The notes under the pieces: model-generated | What the model saw: the letters and a program-made list of their open reading frames with translations, nothing else | Database searches by the model: none | Told to the model about the DNA's origin: nothing | Shown here: in pieces, positions 25,150 through 34,467 of the stretch | How the letters are laid out: the number at the start of each line of letters is the position of its first letter | Position numbering within the stretch: position 1 is the stretch's first letter | Source of the DNA: Allomeiothermus silvanus DSM 9946 | Lineage (GTDB): Bacteria; Deinococcota; Deinococci; Deinococcales; Thermaceae | Direction: 5' to 3' | Assembly (NCBI RefSeq): GCF_000092125.1 | Contig: NC_014213.1 | Span: 283,855 to 347,854, forward strand | Length of the DNA: 64,000 nt | Position numbers and translations under genes: made by a program

Positions 25150-25195
25150 GGACTCCCCCACGTCCGCCGGAGGCGGACATAGCATAGTGGGCGGC
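25150..25195. repeat. Dispersed repeat CCCCACGTCCGC...GTGGGCGG, copy 1
   Basis: CTCCCCCACGTCCGC, a short hairpin loop, GCGGAC, AGCA and GTGGGCGGC. The same arrangement with a different loop is at 53220-53263. Confidence 0.5.
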
Positions 25196-25269
25196 GGATG
25201 TGCTCTGCTGTACACAGAAACGGCCCGGCGGTGCCGAGCCCGGCATCACCTGAATAGGAGGCGACGCCC

Positions 25270-26556
25270 ATCGAGCATACCACCCACAAAAAAGCCTTCA
25301 AGTACCGCCTCTATCCGACCCAGCCCCAGCACAAAGACCTGGAGCGCACTCTCTCGCTGTGCCGCCAGTTGTACAACGCGGCCTTGCAGGAGCGTAGAGA
25401 AGGCCGGGAGGACGGTCGGCTTCTACGAACAGAGGAGGTATCTGCCCGAGATACGCACCGAGCTGCCGGAGTACAAGGGCATTCATTCCCAGGTCCTGCA
25501 GAACGTCATCGAGCGGGTAGATAAAACCTTCCAGGGATTTTTCCGTAGGGTCAAACAGGGCCAGACCCCTGGTTACCCCCGCTTCAAGGGGCAGGGGCGC
25601 TACGACTCCTTCACCTTCCCCTGGGTGTACGGGCGATAGCCCGTCCCGATAGGGGATCGTCCCCCAGGCCGGGACTACCGGGGTCAAGCTCCAGGAGGGG
25701 GGGAAGCGGGAAGGCGAACATCGGTACATCGTTTTCAGTTGCGAGGTAGAGCCCAGGCCGCTTCCTGAAAACCAAGACGCTGTTGGAATAGACCTGGGCA
25801 CCAACCCCAACTTTCTGATTACCTCCGACGGGGAGCTGGTCGAGGCCCCCCGGTACTTCCAGAAGGCCCAGGCCAGGCTCGCCACCGCCCAGCGTAGCCT
25901 GTCCCGGAAGAAGTGGGGTAGCAACCGCCGCCGTCAGGCCAGAAGGCGGGTAGCCAAGCTGCACCGCAAAATCGCCAACCAGCGCAAAGACTTCCACCAC
26001 AAACTCGCCCGGAGGCTCGTAAACCGCTATGGCACCATCGTCCACGAAGACCTGAACATCCTCGGACTGGCCCGCTCCCGCACCGCCAAGGGGGTGCAGG
26101 ACGCGGGGTGGGCACAGTTTCTGCAAATCCTCGCCTACAAAGCGGAAGAAGCTGGTAGGCGGGTGGTGGGGGTAGACCCCAGGCATACCAGCCAGGACTG
26201 CCCGGTGTGAGGGCATCGGGAGAAGAAACCCTTGTGGGTCAGGGAGTTCACCTGCCCCGCTTGTGGGGCCTCTCTTCACCGGGATGTGGCTGCGGCCATC
26301 AACATCCTGGCACGGTCGGGGCGTGTACCCGACCGCAGATGGGCTCGGACGGAGTATCGCCGCGAAACTACGCCACCCGGCTATCGCCGCGAAACTGCAC
26401 CTCGGGGATGGGTGCTGCACTGGCAGCCCCATGAGAACCGAGATGCTCCTTTCGCCGCGAAGCGGGGTGAAGCCCCGCTCTACCCCGCCTACCGGCGGCG
26501 AAAGAAGCGTCTCAGAACGGGGAGTCGTCACCCACCCCGCGGAAATGTCAAGGCGT
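25270..26556 (+). pseudogene. Decayed TnpB (IS200/IS605 family)
   Basis: Pieces in several frames: IEHTTHKKAFKYRLYPTQ (25270), GFYEQRRYLPEIRTELPEY (about 25410), VKLQEGGKREGEHRYIVFS and VGIDLGTNPNFLITSDGEL (about 25680-25830), IVHEDLNILGLARSRTAKG (about 26040), and CPACGASLHRDVAAAINIL (about 26255). These are the RuvC-I Asp, RuvC-II Glu, zinc ribbon and RuvC-III segments. Frameshifts, stops at 25637 and a TGA at 26208-26210 in place of a zinc-ribbon Cys make it inactive. No start codon is evident at the 5' end. Confidence 0.85.
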
Positions 26557-27861
26557 AGGGCTAGGCACTTCCTCGTTCTTGTACAGCACCCCGGCGTTAT
26601 AGTCGTACTCAAAAAGTTCCGCGTAGCGTCCCCAATCGATGGCTGTGGCTAGCACTGCCTCGGCGTCCTCGGTGGACATGTAATCTTCCAGTTCCCTCAA
26701 GAAGCGCTCCTCGGGAGCCCGCCCGGTGGGGCGCGTCTGCAACACCCGGTGAATGTGCCCTACCAAGGGCACATGGAGCAGAAGACGCTCGGCAAAGATC
26801 TTCTTGCGCTCCTCCAAATCGGCCTGCGCGAAGCGCTGGCCCTCCGGGGTAAGGCGGACATCACCTTCCTGCAAGACCGCTAGGCCTAGCAATTCGGCGG
26901 CATCCAGCAAGGGGAAGAGGTCATCTACCTCGAGGCGCATCTCCTCGGCCAGGCGGGGCAGGTCCTCCTTGCCGTAGTCGGGGCCTTCGGCCACCCGCTC
27001 TAAGAGCCCGGTCAGGGCCCCTACTGGGGCTTTGGGCAGGCGGTGGCCCAGCGTTAGAGGTTCGGGGGTGGCCCGCTCGGGGGTGGGGCGGGTGGTCAAG
27101 ATGCGGTAGACCTCCTCGACCAGCTCCTGGAAAGCAAAATCCTCGCGCTCCCGCGGGTGCGGTAGCCTCACCGCCACCTCGGCCCGGATGCGGCCGGGGT
27201 TGGCCGCAAGCACCAGGATGCGATCGGCCAGCAACACCGCCTCTTCGATGTTGTGGGTCACCAGCAGGATGCTTTGGATGGGGATGCGCCCACTCCCCCA
27301 CAGCTCGAGCAGCTCGCTGCGCAAAGTCTCGGCGGTAAGCACATCCAAGGCGCTAAAGGGTTCATCCATGAACAGCACCTCGGGCTCCGTGACCAGCGCC
27401 CGGGCAAAACCCACCCGTTGGCGCATCCCCCCGGAAAGCTCTTTGGGAAAGGCCTTCTCGAAACCGTCCAGCCCGATGAGGTCGATGGCCTCCAGGGCCC
27501 GACGGCGGCGCTCGGGGGCGGGAATGCCCATCGCCTCCAGGCCCAGCTCCACGTTTTGCTGCACGGTCAACCAGGGGAAAAGGGCGAAGCTCTGGAAGAC
27601 CATGGCCATGCCCGGCATGGGCCCGCGCACGGCCTGGCCCCGGTAGCGCACCTCGCCCTCGGAGGGCAGCAAAAGCCCGCTCAGGCAGCGCAAGAGGGTG
27701 CTCTTACCCGAGCCGCTGCGGCCCAAGAGGGCCACGATCTCGCCCTCCTTGAGCTCGAGGTTGATCCCGTCCAAAACGGTAAAGGGTTTGCCCTCGGGGG
27801 TGGTGAAGCGCTTGGTGAGGTGGGTGGCTTGTAGCAGGGTATCGCGGGTCGCTTGCACCAT
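26548..27861 (-). CDS. NitT/TauT-type ABC transporter ATPase with C-terminal AAA-associated domain
   Basis: 437 residues from ATG 27861 (GGAGG 8 bases upstream). The ATPase has Walker A LLGRSGSGKST, Q-loop VFQSFALFPWLTV, signature LSGGMRQRVGFARAL, Walker B VLFMDEPFSALD and switch LVTHNIEEA. After residue 260 comes a second domain (GLLERVAEGPDYGKEDLPRLAEE to the end) matching the AAA-associated C-terminal domain seen on some nitrate/taurine-like ATPases. It follows the permease gene by 29 bases. Substrate unknown; no periplasmic binding-protein gene adjoins. Confidence 0.9.
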   Translation of the reverse strand: MVQATRDTLLQATHLTKRFTTPEGKPFTVLDGINLELKEGEIVALLGRSGSGKSTLLRCLSGLLLPSEGEVRYRGQAVRGPMPGMAMVFQSFALFPWLTVQQNVELGLEAMGIPAPERRRRALEAIDLIGLDGFEKAFPKELSGGMRQRVGFARALVTEPEVLFMDEPFSALDVLTAETLRSELLELWGSGRIPIQSILLVTHNIEEAVLLADRILVLAANPGRIRAEVAVRLPHPREREDFAFQELVEEVYRILTTRPTPERATPEPLTLGHRLPKAPVGALTGLLERVAEGPDYGKEDLPRLAEEMRLEVDDLFPLLDAAELLGLAVLQEGDVRLTPEGQRFAQADLEERKKIFAERLLLHVPLVGHIHRVLQTRPTGRAPEERFLRELEDYMSTEDAEAVLATAIDWGRYAELFEYDYNAGVLYKNEEVPSPTP

Positions 27862-27890
27862 GGTGTATGCCTCCATAAGCAAGGGGTTAT

Positions 27891-29906
27891 TCAGTCCAGG
27901 CGGTAACGCTCCTCGGCTAGCTGGTACAGCCGCCGCCAGATCAGCCGGTTGTACGCCAGCACCAGCAGGCCCATCACCAGCATCCCTAGCCCCACGTGGG
28001 GGTTGAACTCGCCGGTGCTCCAGCGGGCGATATAGGCCCCTAAGCCGGTGGCAACCAGGGTGGTGTTGCCCCAGCGCACCACCTCGGCCACGATGCTGGC
28101 ATTCCAGCTCCCGCCGGTGGCGGTGATGCCTCCGGTCACGAAAGCAGGGAAAATCGCCGGGAGGAGGAGCCGCCGCCAGAGGCCCCAACCCCGCAGGCGG
28201 TACATGCGGGCGGCTTCCTTGAGGTCGTTGGGGATGGCCACGGTACCCGCGATCACGTTGAAGAGGATGTACCACTGGCCCCCCAGCACCATCAGCGGCG
28301 AGACCCAGATCTCGGGGTTGAGCCTAAAGTGCGCGATGGTCACGACAAAAAGGGGAAATAGCAGGTTGGCTGGAAAGGCCGCGCCGAACTGGGCCAGGGG
28401 CTGGGCCCACTGGGTGAGGCGGGGCCTTAGGCCGATATACACCCCCACCGGTAGCCAGACCAACGTTACCAATAGCACAAAGAAACTGACCCGTAGCGCG
28501 GTGAAAAGGCCGTATTTCAACACCTCGGGCACCTCCGGCCAGGAGACCTTGCCCGCCGGCGCTAGCGGACGTCGGCAGGAATCCGCCAGGTCAGCCGGAG
28601 CCCGCACCCCGGGCTCGCGCAGCAAAGCCTTCAGGCGGCTACTAAGCTGCTTTCCCCCCTGGGTGGCGGAACACACCTGGGAAAGCCAAACGGTCTCGTC
28701 GGCGCCGGGGCGGATCCCTACGGCCGCAAAGCGTTGGGCGATCTCGGGGGATAACTCGAGGTTGAGGTTGGGGTTGGGTTGGAGCGTGCGCCCCCCCTGG
28801 AAGCCCAGGCCGGGGCCAAATAGATACCCTAGCAGCACCCCCAGCAGCCCCAACGAGCCCAGGGCTACCCCCAGGTTGAAGGCCAGGTCGGCCAGGCGGG
28901 CTCGACCTCGCTGCTGGGGAGGGGGCTCGAGGGCTTCACCGGGCCGGTTTCTGCGGGCGCTTTTGAGCCACAACCACTCCCACAGGGGCTGGGGTAGCCG
29001 GGCGATGCGCTGGGAGAGGCGGGCGCGCTTGAGCAGGGTCAGCACCCAAGACTGGGCCGTATCGCTGGATTCGGATTGCTCGAACTTGAACTTCTCGGCC
29101 CAGGCCACGATGGGGCGAAAAAATAGCTGGTCGTAGAGCAGCACCAGCAAGAACAGGGTGACCCCGGCGTAGAGCATGGCATGGGTATTGGCCTGTTGGA
29201 TGGCCAGGGCGATATACGATCCCACCCCCGGCAGATACTGCGTCTGGTCGCGCCCCACTACGTTGATGGCCTCCGAGGCCACCACGAAGAACCAGCCCCC
29301 CGAGACCGACATCATGGCGTTCCAGACCAGGTGCGGCAGGGCGAAAGGCACCTCCAGCTTCCAGAAGCGTTGCCAGGGGGAGAGCCTGAGCATGGCGGCG
29401 GCTTCTTGCAGCTCCTTAGGCACGGTGCGCAGCGAAGCGTAGAAGCTGAAGGTCATGTTCCAGACCTGGGAGGTGAAGATGGCAAAGATGCTGGCCGCCT
29501 CGAGGCCAAACAGGTTCCCCCGAAACAATCCCAAAAAGATCGACGTGGTGGCGGTGAGAAAGCCCAAAATGGGTAGCGACTGCAAAAAGTCCAGGATGGG
29601 AATGAGTACCCGCTCTGTACGCGGCACCTTAGCGGCTACGGTGGCGTAAACGAAGGTGAACACAAGCGACAGCAGCAGCGCCGCTAGCATCCGGAGCAGG
29701 GTGCGCAGCCCGTAGTAGGGCAGGTGGGCGGGATCCAGGCTCACCGTGAGGTTGGGCGAGGTAGGGCCAAAAGGTTCGGTGGCCCCCTGTAAAGCCAGGG
29801 TGAACAGCGCGAGCAGTACCAAGACTCCCGGGATCACCACCAAGTCCCAGCGCGAGAAGGGCGCGCGGGGCCGCAGGGCCTCAGGGGAGGGGAACACGCG
29901 CCTCAT
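27891..29906 (-). CDS. ABC transporter permease, two fused membrane domains
   Basis: 671 residues with two binding-protein-dependent transport domains in one chain. The first EAA loop is PKELQEAAAMLRLSPWQRFWKLEVPFALPH; the second is PNDLKEAARMYRLRGWGLWRRLLLPAIFPAF. Each is surrounded by about six helices. A soluble stretch of about 150 residues (roughly 290-440) with VWLSQVCSATQGGKQL joins them, probably outside the membrane. Fused tandem permeases of this kind are known for NitT-like systems with an AAA-associated ATPase. The leader contains a terminator at 29995-30025. Confidence 0.9.
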   Translation of the reverse strand: MRRVFPSPEALRPRAPFSRWDLVVIPGVLVLLALFTLALQGATEPFGPTSPNLTVSLDPAHLPYYGLRTLLRMLAALLLSLVFTFVYATVAAKVPRTERVLIPILDFLQSLPILGFLTATTSIFLGLFRGNLFGLEAASIFAIFTSQVWNMTFSFYASLRTVPKELQEAAAMLRLSPWQRFWKLEVPFALPHLVWNAMMSVSGGWFFVVASEAINVVGRDQTQYLPGVGSYIALAIQQANTHAMLYAGVTLFLLVLLYDQLFFRPIVAWAEKFKFEQSESSDTAQSWVLTLLKRARLSQRIARLPQPLWEWLWLKSARRNRPGEALEPPPQQRGRARLADLAFNLGVALGSLGLLGVLLGYLFGPGLGFQGGRTLQPNPNLNLELSPEIAQRFAAVGIRPGADETVWLSQVCSATQGGKQLSSRLKALLREPGVRAPADLADSCRRPLAPAGKVSWPEVPEVLKYGLFTALRVSFFVLLVTLVWLPVGVYIGLRPRLTQWAQPLAQFGAAFPANLLFPLFVVTIAHFRLNPEIWVSPLMVLGGQWYILFNVIAGTVAIPNDLKEAARMYRLRGWGLWRRLLLPAIFPAFVTGGITATGGSWNASIVAEVVRWGNTTLVATGLGAYIARWSTGEFNPHVGLGMLVMGLLVLAYNRLIWRRLYQLAEERYRLD

Positions 29907-29994
29907 GGGCGCACCCCCGGGCCGATCACCGCTGGGCTAAACGGCAGTAGCGGGGTGGGGAGAGGGGAGATAAGAAAGAGGCAACGGGACATGA

Positions 29995-30025
29995 AAAACC
30001 TCCTCGGGTGGTCCCCGAGGAGGTT
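29995..30025 (-). terminator. Intrinsic terminator between the comEA-like gene and the ABC operon
   Basis: On the minus strand CCTCCTCGGG pairs with CCCGAGGAGG around a 5-base loop and is followed by TTTTT. It lies 225 bases past the ComEA-like stop and 90 bases before the permease start, so it either ends the comEA transcript or attenuates the ABC operon. Confidence 0.85.
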
Positions 30026-30250
30026 AGCTTGGCTGCGATGCGTGCAGCACGACACCCCTCGGGGGGACTTGGCTTGGGACTGTAACTGCCAGAGTCTTCC
30101 ATGTGGGGTGCGTGGACTCCTTTCACCTAGGGGTGTTGCGCACTTGGGACCCTCAGCGCAAGGTTACGCTGGCGAGAGGTCGCCTGCAAAGGCTTCGCCG
30201 CTCAGGCTACCCGTCACCTGGAGGAGGCGAAGCCGGGTCGCGGAGGATGC
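30026..30250 (-). other. Unassigned leader region before the terminator
   Basis: 225 bases without a plausible gene, rich in complementary segments (for example GTGCG/CGCAC and GGGTCCC/GGGAC). No match to TPP, cobalamin, SAM, FMN or T-box consensus could be made by eye. It may be a regulatory leader or an ordinary 3' UTR. Confidence 0.3.
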
Positions 30251-30556
30251 TTAGTTGAACAGCACGTACGGAGCGATCTTCTTCCAGACTGCGGGGCCGA
30301 TGCCCTTTACCTTGCTCTGGAGTTCCTGGCCGTTCTTGTAGGGGCGGTGCTTGATGATCTCCTGAGCCAGCTTGGGGCCGATGCCCGGCAGCGTCTCGAG
30401 CTGAGCCAGGGTGGCGGTGTTGATGTGTACGGGTGCGATCTTCATGGACATGGTGGTTTTACTCGCCCCAGCGGTGTTTCCCGAGGCGGCGAGCGCCATG
30501 AACGATCCCCCTACTACCGCCAGGGCAACCATGACCAACCGTGTAAATTTTCTCAT
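30251..30556 (-). CDS. ComEA-like helix-hairpin-helix DNA-binding protein
   Basis: 101 residues: signal/anchor MRKFTRLVMVALAVVGGSFM, a short linker, then VHINTATLAQLETLPGIGPK and LQSKVKGIGPAVWKKIAPYV, two helix-hairpin-helix motifs as in ComEA. Such proteins bind incoming double-stranded DNA at the cell surface during natural transformation, an ability well known in Thermus relatives. Only the DNA-binding module is present; no comEC gene adjoins. Confidence 0.85.
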   Translation of the reverse strand: MRKFTRLVMVALAVVGGSFMALAASGNTAGASKTTMSMKIAPVHINTATLAQLETLPGIGPKLAQEIIKHRPYKNGQELQSKVKGIGPAVWKKIAPYVLFN

Positions 30557-30570
30557 ACTTCCCTCGCTTT

Positions 30571-30600
30571 CCGTGATCTCTCGATCACGGGGGCAGTATG
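30571..30600 (-). promoter_or_regulatory. Palindrome CCGTGATC-N4-GATCACGG beside a -10-like CATACT
   Basis: The perfect inverted repeat at 30571-30590 lies just downstream (leftward) of CATACT (complement of 30595-30600), 15 bases before the ComEA-like ATG. GTGAtcgagagaTCAC resembles a CRP/FNR-type site; the position near the start point suggests repression, which is inference. Confidence 0.4.
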
Positions 30601-30669
30601 GTCGGGGGAAGTGAACTCACCATGAAAGGCAGTATGCGATGCCAACTTCCGAGGTATCCGCGGGTCTGA

Positions 30670-31059
30670 TCAGCGCCGGCACCACAGCCCGCAGCGTCCC
30701 GGCCCCTCGAAGCGGATCAGGGTCACGTAGCCCTGGCGCTTCCCCTCTACCCCTTCCTCCTCGTACTGCCAGGCTCCCCTCGAGTACTTGACCTGCTCGG
30801 GTAGCCCCTGGCGGGCGGGTAGATGGCGGCGCTTCCAGCGGTAGCCGAAGGCCTGGACGTACTCACCCTCTGCCGTGGCCCCCAGGAAAGCCCAGTCGAA
30901 GCAGCGGTGGCACTCCAGGGGAAGCACGAAACCCCCGGGGGGTGGGGCGGCGGGGCGGAAGCCCTTGGCTCCCCAGGTGCGGAGGTCTTCCAGCCAGGTT
31001 TGCGGGGTGGTCTCGAGTACGACGGTGTGGCCGAGGGGGGTTTGCAAGACTAAACGCAT
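30670..31059 (-). CDS. Hypothetical 129-residue protein
   Basis: MRLVLQTPLGHTVVLETTPQ, then a Pro-rich turn (RPAAPPPGGFVLP) and LECHRCFDWAFLGATAEGEY. Four Cys (in CHRC and CGLWC) could bind a metal. No signal peptide. Family not recognised. Confidence 0.6.
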   Translation of the reverse strand: MRLVLQTPLGHTVVLETTPQTWLEDLRTWGAKGFRPAAPPPGGFVLPLECHRCFDWAFLGATAEGEYVQAFGYRWKRRHLPARQGLPEQVKYSRGAWQYEEEGVEGKRQGYVTLIRFEGPGRCGLWCRR

Positions 31060-31153
31060 GGCTTCACCCTACCCGCCCATTATGCCGAATCGAGCCGGGG
31101 TGGGCAGGACGGGCACCCAAGCCCCCGGGAATTAGGGCGCCACACAACGGGCT

Positions 31154-32293
31154 TGAACCCGGACAAACACATGTGAGACTCTAAGCTGGGATAAAAAGAG
31201 GGGAACCGACCAGGAAAGGAGGTTCCCCAGGTGCAGTTTACCACCGTTGGCCGAGAGATATGGAGAGGCGCTAGACAAGCACAGAGGCTGGCCGAGGCCA
31301 ACGCAAGCGACCCAGAGGTCCAGGAACGTCTGCGCAAGCTCCGACTGGTCAAAGCCCTGCGTGAAAGTAAAAAGAGCTGGAAGGAGATCCAGGACCTGGT
31401 CGGGATCAGCCGGGCCACCTACCACCGCTGGCAAAAAGCCCTAAAAGAAAAGGGCCTGGCTGGACTCAAACCCCGCTCCCGCCGCCCTAAGCACCTGCGC
31501 ACAAAGGTCCACTGGACCCCAGGGCTGCTCATTAGAATAGAAACTCTCCGCAAGGAAAACCCCACCTGGGGACGCTGGTCCATCTGGCTTACCCTCCGCA
31601 AGGAGGGTTTCCAGATGAGCGAACGCACGGTGGGGCGCATCCTGGCCTACCTGGAGAAGCACCGACGTATCGAGAGCGTGGCCGGCTACCTGGCCCGGAC
31701 TCAAAGAGGGAAGCTAAAGCGAAGGGTAAACCGGCCCTACGCCAAAAGGAAGCCCCGAGGATACGAGGCCAGGGCTCCTGGGGACCTGGTCCAGGTGGAC
31801 ACCCTCACCCTGACCTTAGGACCGGGAAGCATGGTCAAGCACTTCTCGGCGATTGACCTCCATAGCCGGTTTGTCCTGGCGGAGGTGCACAGCCGGGCCA
31901 CGGCTAAGCTTTCTGAGGGGTTCTTGTCCTTGCTTCTGGCCAGGGCCCCTTTTCCCATCCGGGCCATCCAGGTGGATGGGGGCAGCGAGTTCATGGCCGA
32001 GTTTGAGGAGGCCTGCTGTGCTCTGGGGATTGCCTTGTTTGTGCTACCGCCGAGGAGTCCTAAACTCAATGGTCACGTGGAGCGGATGCAGCGGACCTTC
32101 AAGGAGGAGTTCTACACCCGGCCTTTGCCCACCCCGCTCAGCGAGCTGCAGGCAGAGCTGGATACCTACCTGGACTACTACAACCGCCGAAGGCCTCACA
32201 TGGCCCTGGGGGGTCTTGCTCCGCTGGAGTTTTTGGCTAAGATGCAAGAGGAGTCGGTTCCTCAAAGAGTCTCAAATGTGTTGACCGATTACA
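31154..32293 (+). mobile_element. IS481-family element, copy 1 (complete)
   Basis: 1140 bp from TGAACCCGGACAAACACATG to the end ...TTGACCGATTACA. The ends share AACACAT-TGAGACTCT in inverted orientation. Flanked by the 5-bp direct repeat GGGCT (31149-31153 and 32294-32298). Further copies at 46110 (broken) and 48409. Confidence 0.92.
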
Positions 32294-32325
32294 GGGCTTT
32301 GACGAGGCCAGGTCATGGGGATTAG
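31231..32325 (+). CDS. IS481-family DDE transposase, copy 1
   Basis: 364 residues. N-terminal HTH (KKSWKEIQDLVGISRATYHRWQ), then an rve integrase core with DLVQVDTLTL (first Asp), IQVDGGSEFMAEFEEAC (second Asp) and LNGHVERMQRTFKEEF (Glu). A GGAGGT precedes the start. The element-encoded part ends at LTDY; the last 11 residues and the stop come from flanking DNA. Confidence 0.92.
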   Translation: MQFTTVGREIWRGARQAQRLAEANASDPEVQERLRKLRLVKALRESKKSWKEIQDLVGISRATYHRWQKALKEKGLAGLKPRSRRPKHLRTKVHWTPGLLIRIETLRKENPTWGRWSIWLTLRKEGFQMSERTVGRILAYLEKHRRIESVAGYLARTQRGKLKRRVNRPYAKRKPRGYEARAPGDLVQVDTLTLTLGPGSMVKHFSAIDLHSRFVLAEVHSRATAKLSEGFLSLLLARAPFPIRAIQVDGGSEFMAEFEEACCALGIALFVLPPRSPKLNGHVERMQRTFKEEFYTRPLPTPLSELQAELDTYLDYYNRRRPHMALGGLAPLEFLAKMQEESVPQRVSNVLTDYRALTRPGHGD

Positions 32326-32340
32326 ACTTTGGAGAGGCTT

Positions 32341-33663
32341 CGAATGCCCCCCCGACTGTACCTCCTCGATGAGCCCCACGTCCAGGAGGAGGGAGGCTGC
32401 CGCCTCGAGCTGGCCCCGGCCCGCCCCACCTACCTCCTGGTCTACTTGGCCTGCCGAGGAGAGTGGGTAAGCCGCGAGGCCCTGGCCGGAGCGTCCGGAG
32501 GACGAGGCCCGGCATAACCTGCGGGTGAGCCTGCACCGGGCCCGGAGCTTACCCTAGGCGAAGGGCCTGGAGGTTGAGCGCGAGCGGCTGCGGCTAATCC
32601 TGAGCACCGATGTGGCCGAGTTCCGCGCGGCCATCGGCCGGGCTGATTGGGGGGCGGCGCTCGCCTGGCACCGGCGACCTTTTTTAGAGGAGTTTCCCCT
32701 GCACGACGTCCCCGCTTTTGAGGAATGGGCCAGCCTCGAGCGCCAGGCCTTGCTCGAGGCCTGGCAAAAAGCGGCCCTGCGTCACGCGGAGGGCTTGCAG
32801 GAGCAAGGGGAATACCCCCAGGCCGCCCGCTTGCTGGGCGAGCTGCTGCGCCAGGACCCCCTGGCCGAAGACGTGCTGCAGGGCTACCTGCGAGCGGCCT
32901 ACCTGGCCGGAGAGCGCGAAGTGGCGCTCAGGGCCTATGAGCGCTTTGCCCAGGAGCTGTGGCGCGAGCTGGAGCTAAAGCCCATGGAGGTCACGGTAGG
33001 CTTGGGGCTCAGACCCTGCGCCGCGCGCTCCCGCTGGAACTCAAAGCGGAGAAGCCCCAGCCCCAGGTTCCGCTGGAGGTGCTCAGGCCCCCGCATCTGG
33101 TGGGCCGGGAGGGCGAACAAGCCCGGTTGCGCGGGGCCCGGCTGGCCCTGGTGCGGGGCGAGCCCGGGGTGGGCAAGACCCGGCTCTTGCAGGAGACCTT
33201 CCCCGATTCTCCCCTGATCCGCTGCCGCGAGGGGCTGGAGCGCCTGCCCTTCTTCCCGCTGTTGGAGTACCTCAAGCCGCGGCTGGACCTTCTGCCCGAC
33301 CTGGGACTCTACCGCCAGGACCTGGCCCGCCTCCTCCCCGAACTGGCCCCCGGCCAGGCCCTCCCGCCGCCCGACCCGCTGAGCGGCAAGACCCGGCTGT
33401 TCGAGGCCCTGGCGCGGGCACTGGAGCCCCTGGAGCCGCTGATGATGGACGATCTGCAGTGGGCCGACGAGGGCACCCTCGAGCTACTCGTCTACCTAGG
33501 CAATCGGGGGCAGCGCATCGCTGGGGCCTACCGCACCCACGAGGTGGGCCCGGCCTTAGCCCGTACCCTCGAGACCCAGCGTGCATGCGGAACGCTGTCC
33601 CCAAGGGCACATCTGCCACCCACCATGATATTTTCACCTCAAATGTACGCCTGTTGGGCGTGA
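32341..33663 (+). pseudogene. Decayed SARP/BTAD-type regulator with NTPase
   Basis: Fragments in different frames: PPRLYLLDEPHVQEEGGC and LLVYLACRGEWVSREALAG (32344-32490), then VAEFRAAIGRADWGAALAWH to LREVALRAYERFAQELWREL (BTAD, 32610-32985), then LVRGEPGVGKTRLLQETFPD and PLMMDDLQWADEGTLELL (NTPase, 33100-33490). In-frame stops and at least two frameshifts separate them, and the C-terminal half is lost near 33600. It is a relative of the intact activator at 4830-7820. Confidence 0.8.
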
Positions 33664-33690
33664 CCGGTGGACGTGGGAGTCCTCTTCCTT

Positions 33691-34065
33691 CTAAACGCCG
33701 ATCACAAATTTTCCATACGAAGCTAGCGCGTCATCCACACTCACCAGCCCCAGCCCTTCGACGAGAGCCTGGGCCAGCAGGATGCGGTCGAAGGGGTCAC
33801 GATGATGCCAGGGCAGGCTCTGTACCGCCAGAGCGTGCAGCGGCGTAATGGGCAGATGGGTGAACCCCTGCGCCTCCACCACCTCCAGGAAACCCTCCGG
33901 CATCCGCAACTTGCCCAGCGAAGCCTTCACCGCCAGCTCCCAGGTGGTCGCGGCACTCACAAAGACGTCGTCGGCCCGCTCAATTAACCGGCGGGCCTTG
34001 CGAGTCAGTCTTTCATCATCGGAAAGCCACCACAAAACGATGTGGCTATCGAGCAGCAGGTTCAA
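33691..34065 (-). CDS. vapC: VapC-type PIN-domain toxin
   Basis: 124 residues from TTG 34065 (MNLLLDSHIVLWWLSDDERL), preceded by AGGAAAG and overlapping the end of vapB. PIN-domain acidic residues: D5 in LLLDSH, E in TTWELAVKASLGKL, D in HHRDPFDRILLAQAL and LVSVDDALASY. It is expected to cleave RNA, with VapB as inhibitor. Complete. Confidence 0.88.
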   Translation of the reverse strand: MNLLLDSHIVLWWLSDDERLTRKARRLIERADDVFVSAATTWELAVKASLGKLRMPEGFLEVVEAQGFTHLPITPLHALAVQSLPWHHRDPFDRILLAQALVEGLGLVSVDDALASYGKFVIGV

Positions 34066-34327
34066 GAGGGCTTTCCTCAATCATCCGGGATATCTCGGCG
34101 TTGGGTTCGTCGAAGTCGGGGGCTATCCAGACCTTCCCCTTCCAGACTCCTGGCACCCGCTTGGGCTTGGGAGCGGCCTCGGGTGGCACCAGCTTGGCCA
34201 CCACCCGGCCATACCGCCCGATAAGGACGACCTCCCCCCGCTCGACCCGCTCGATCAAGCGGGAGAGCTGGGCCTTGGCCTCGGCGATATTGACCACCTT
34301 TTTTTTCCAATCAGCAGCCTTGGGCAT
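34046..34327 (-). CDS. vapB: VapB/Phd-type antitoxin
   Basis: 93 residues from ATG 34327. KKKVVNIAEAKAQLSRLIER is the Phd/YefM-like N-terminal fold, followed by EVVLIGRYGRVVAKLVP. The C-terminus (VWIAPDFDEPNAEISRMIEE) should bind VapC. The stop overlaps the vapC start region. A palindrome and promoter lie directly upstream. Confidence 0.86.
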   Translation of the reverse strand: MPKAADWKKKVVNIAEAKAQLSRLIERVERGEVVLIGRYGRVVAKLVPPEAAPKPKRVPGVWKGKVWIAPDFDEPNAEISRMIEESPLEPAAR

Positions 34328-34351
34328 GGAGAACCCATCTCCTACTACGCA

Positions 34352-34381
34352 ATAATAGAGGATATGACCACTATTGGTCAA
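34352..34381 (-). promoter_or_regulatory. vapBC promoter with operator
   Basis: Minus strand TTGACC (complement of 34376-34381), an 18-base spacer, and TATTAT (complement of 34352-34357). The inverted repeat TGACCA-CTAT-TGGTCA (34365-34380) covers the -35 and spacer, fitting autorepression by the VapBC complex. Confidence 0.65.
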
Positions 34382-34405
34382 CAAGGGCGCATACCTAAGA
34401 ATTGA

Positions 34406-34467
34406 CAGACTTTTATCGTAAAGCCGTATGAAATCTGTCTCCATACCTAGCCCAGATACCTGACCTC
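34406..34467 (+). mobile_element. Left-end remnant of an ISAs1-family element
   Basis: ACTTTTATCGTAAAGCCGTA and CATACCTAGCCCAGATACCT match, with a few changes and a short deletion, the left 70 bases of the element at 21901. It ends directly in the truncated first CRISPR repeat. Confidence 0.75.

Noticed and set aside
29990..30250. Cobalamin or TPP riboswitch upstream of the ABC operon
   Set aside because: Segments such as GGTGAAAGGAG and GCTGAGGGTCCC look suggestive, but the conserved cores and their order are not met.
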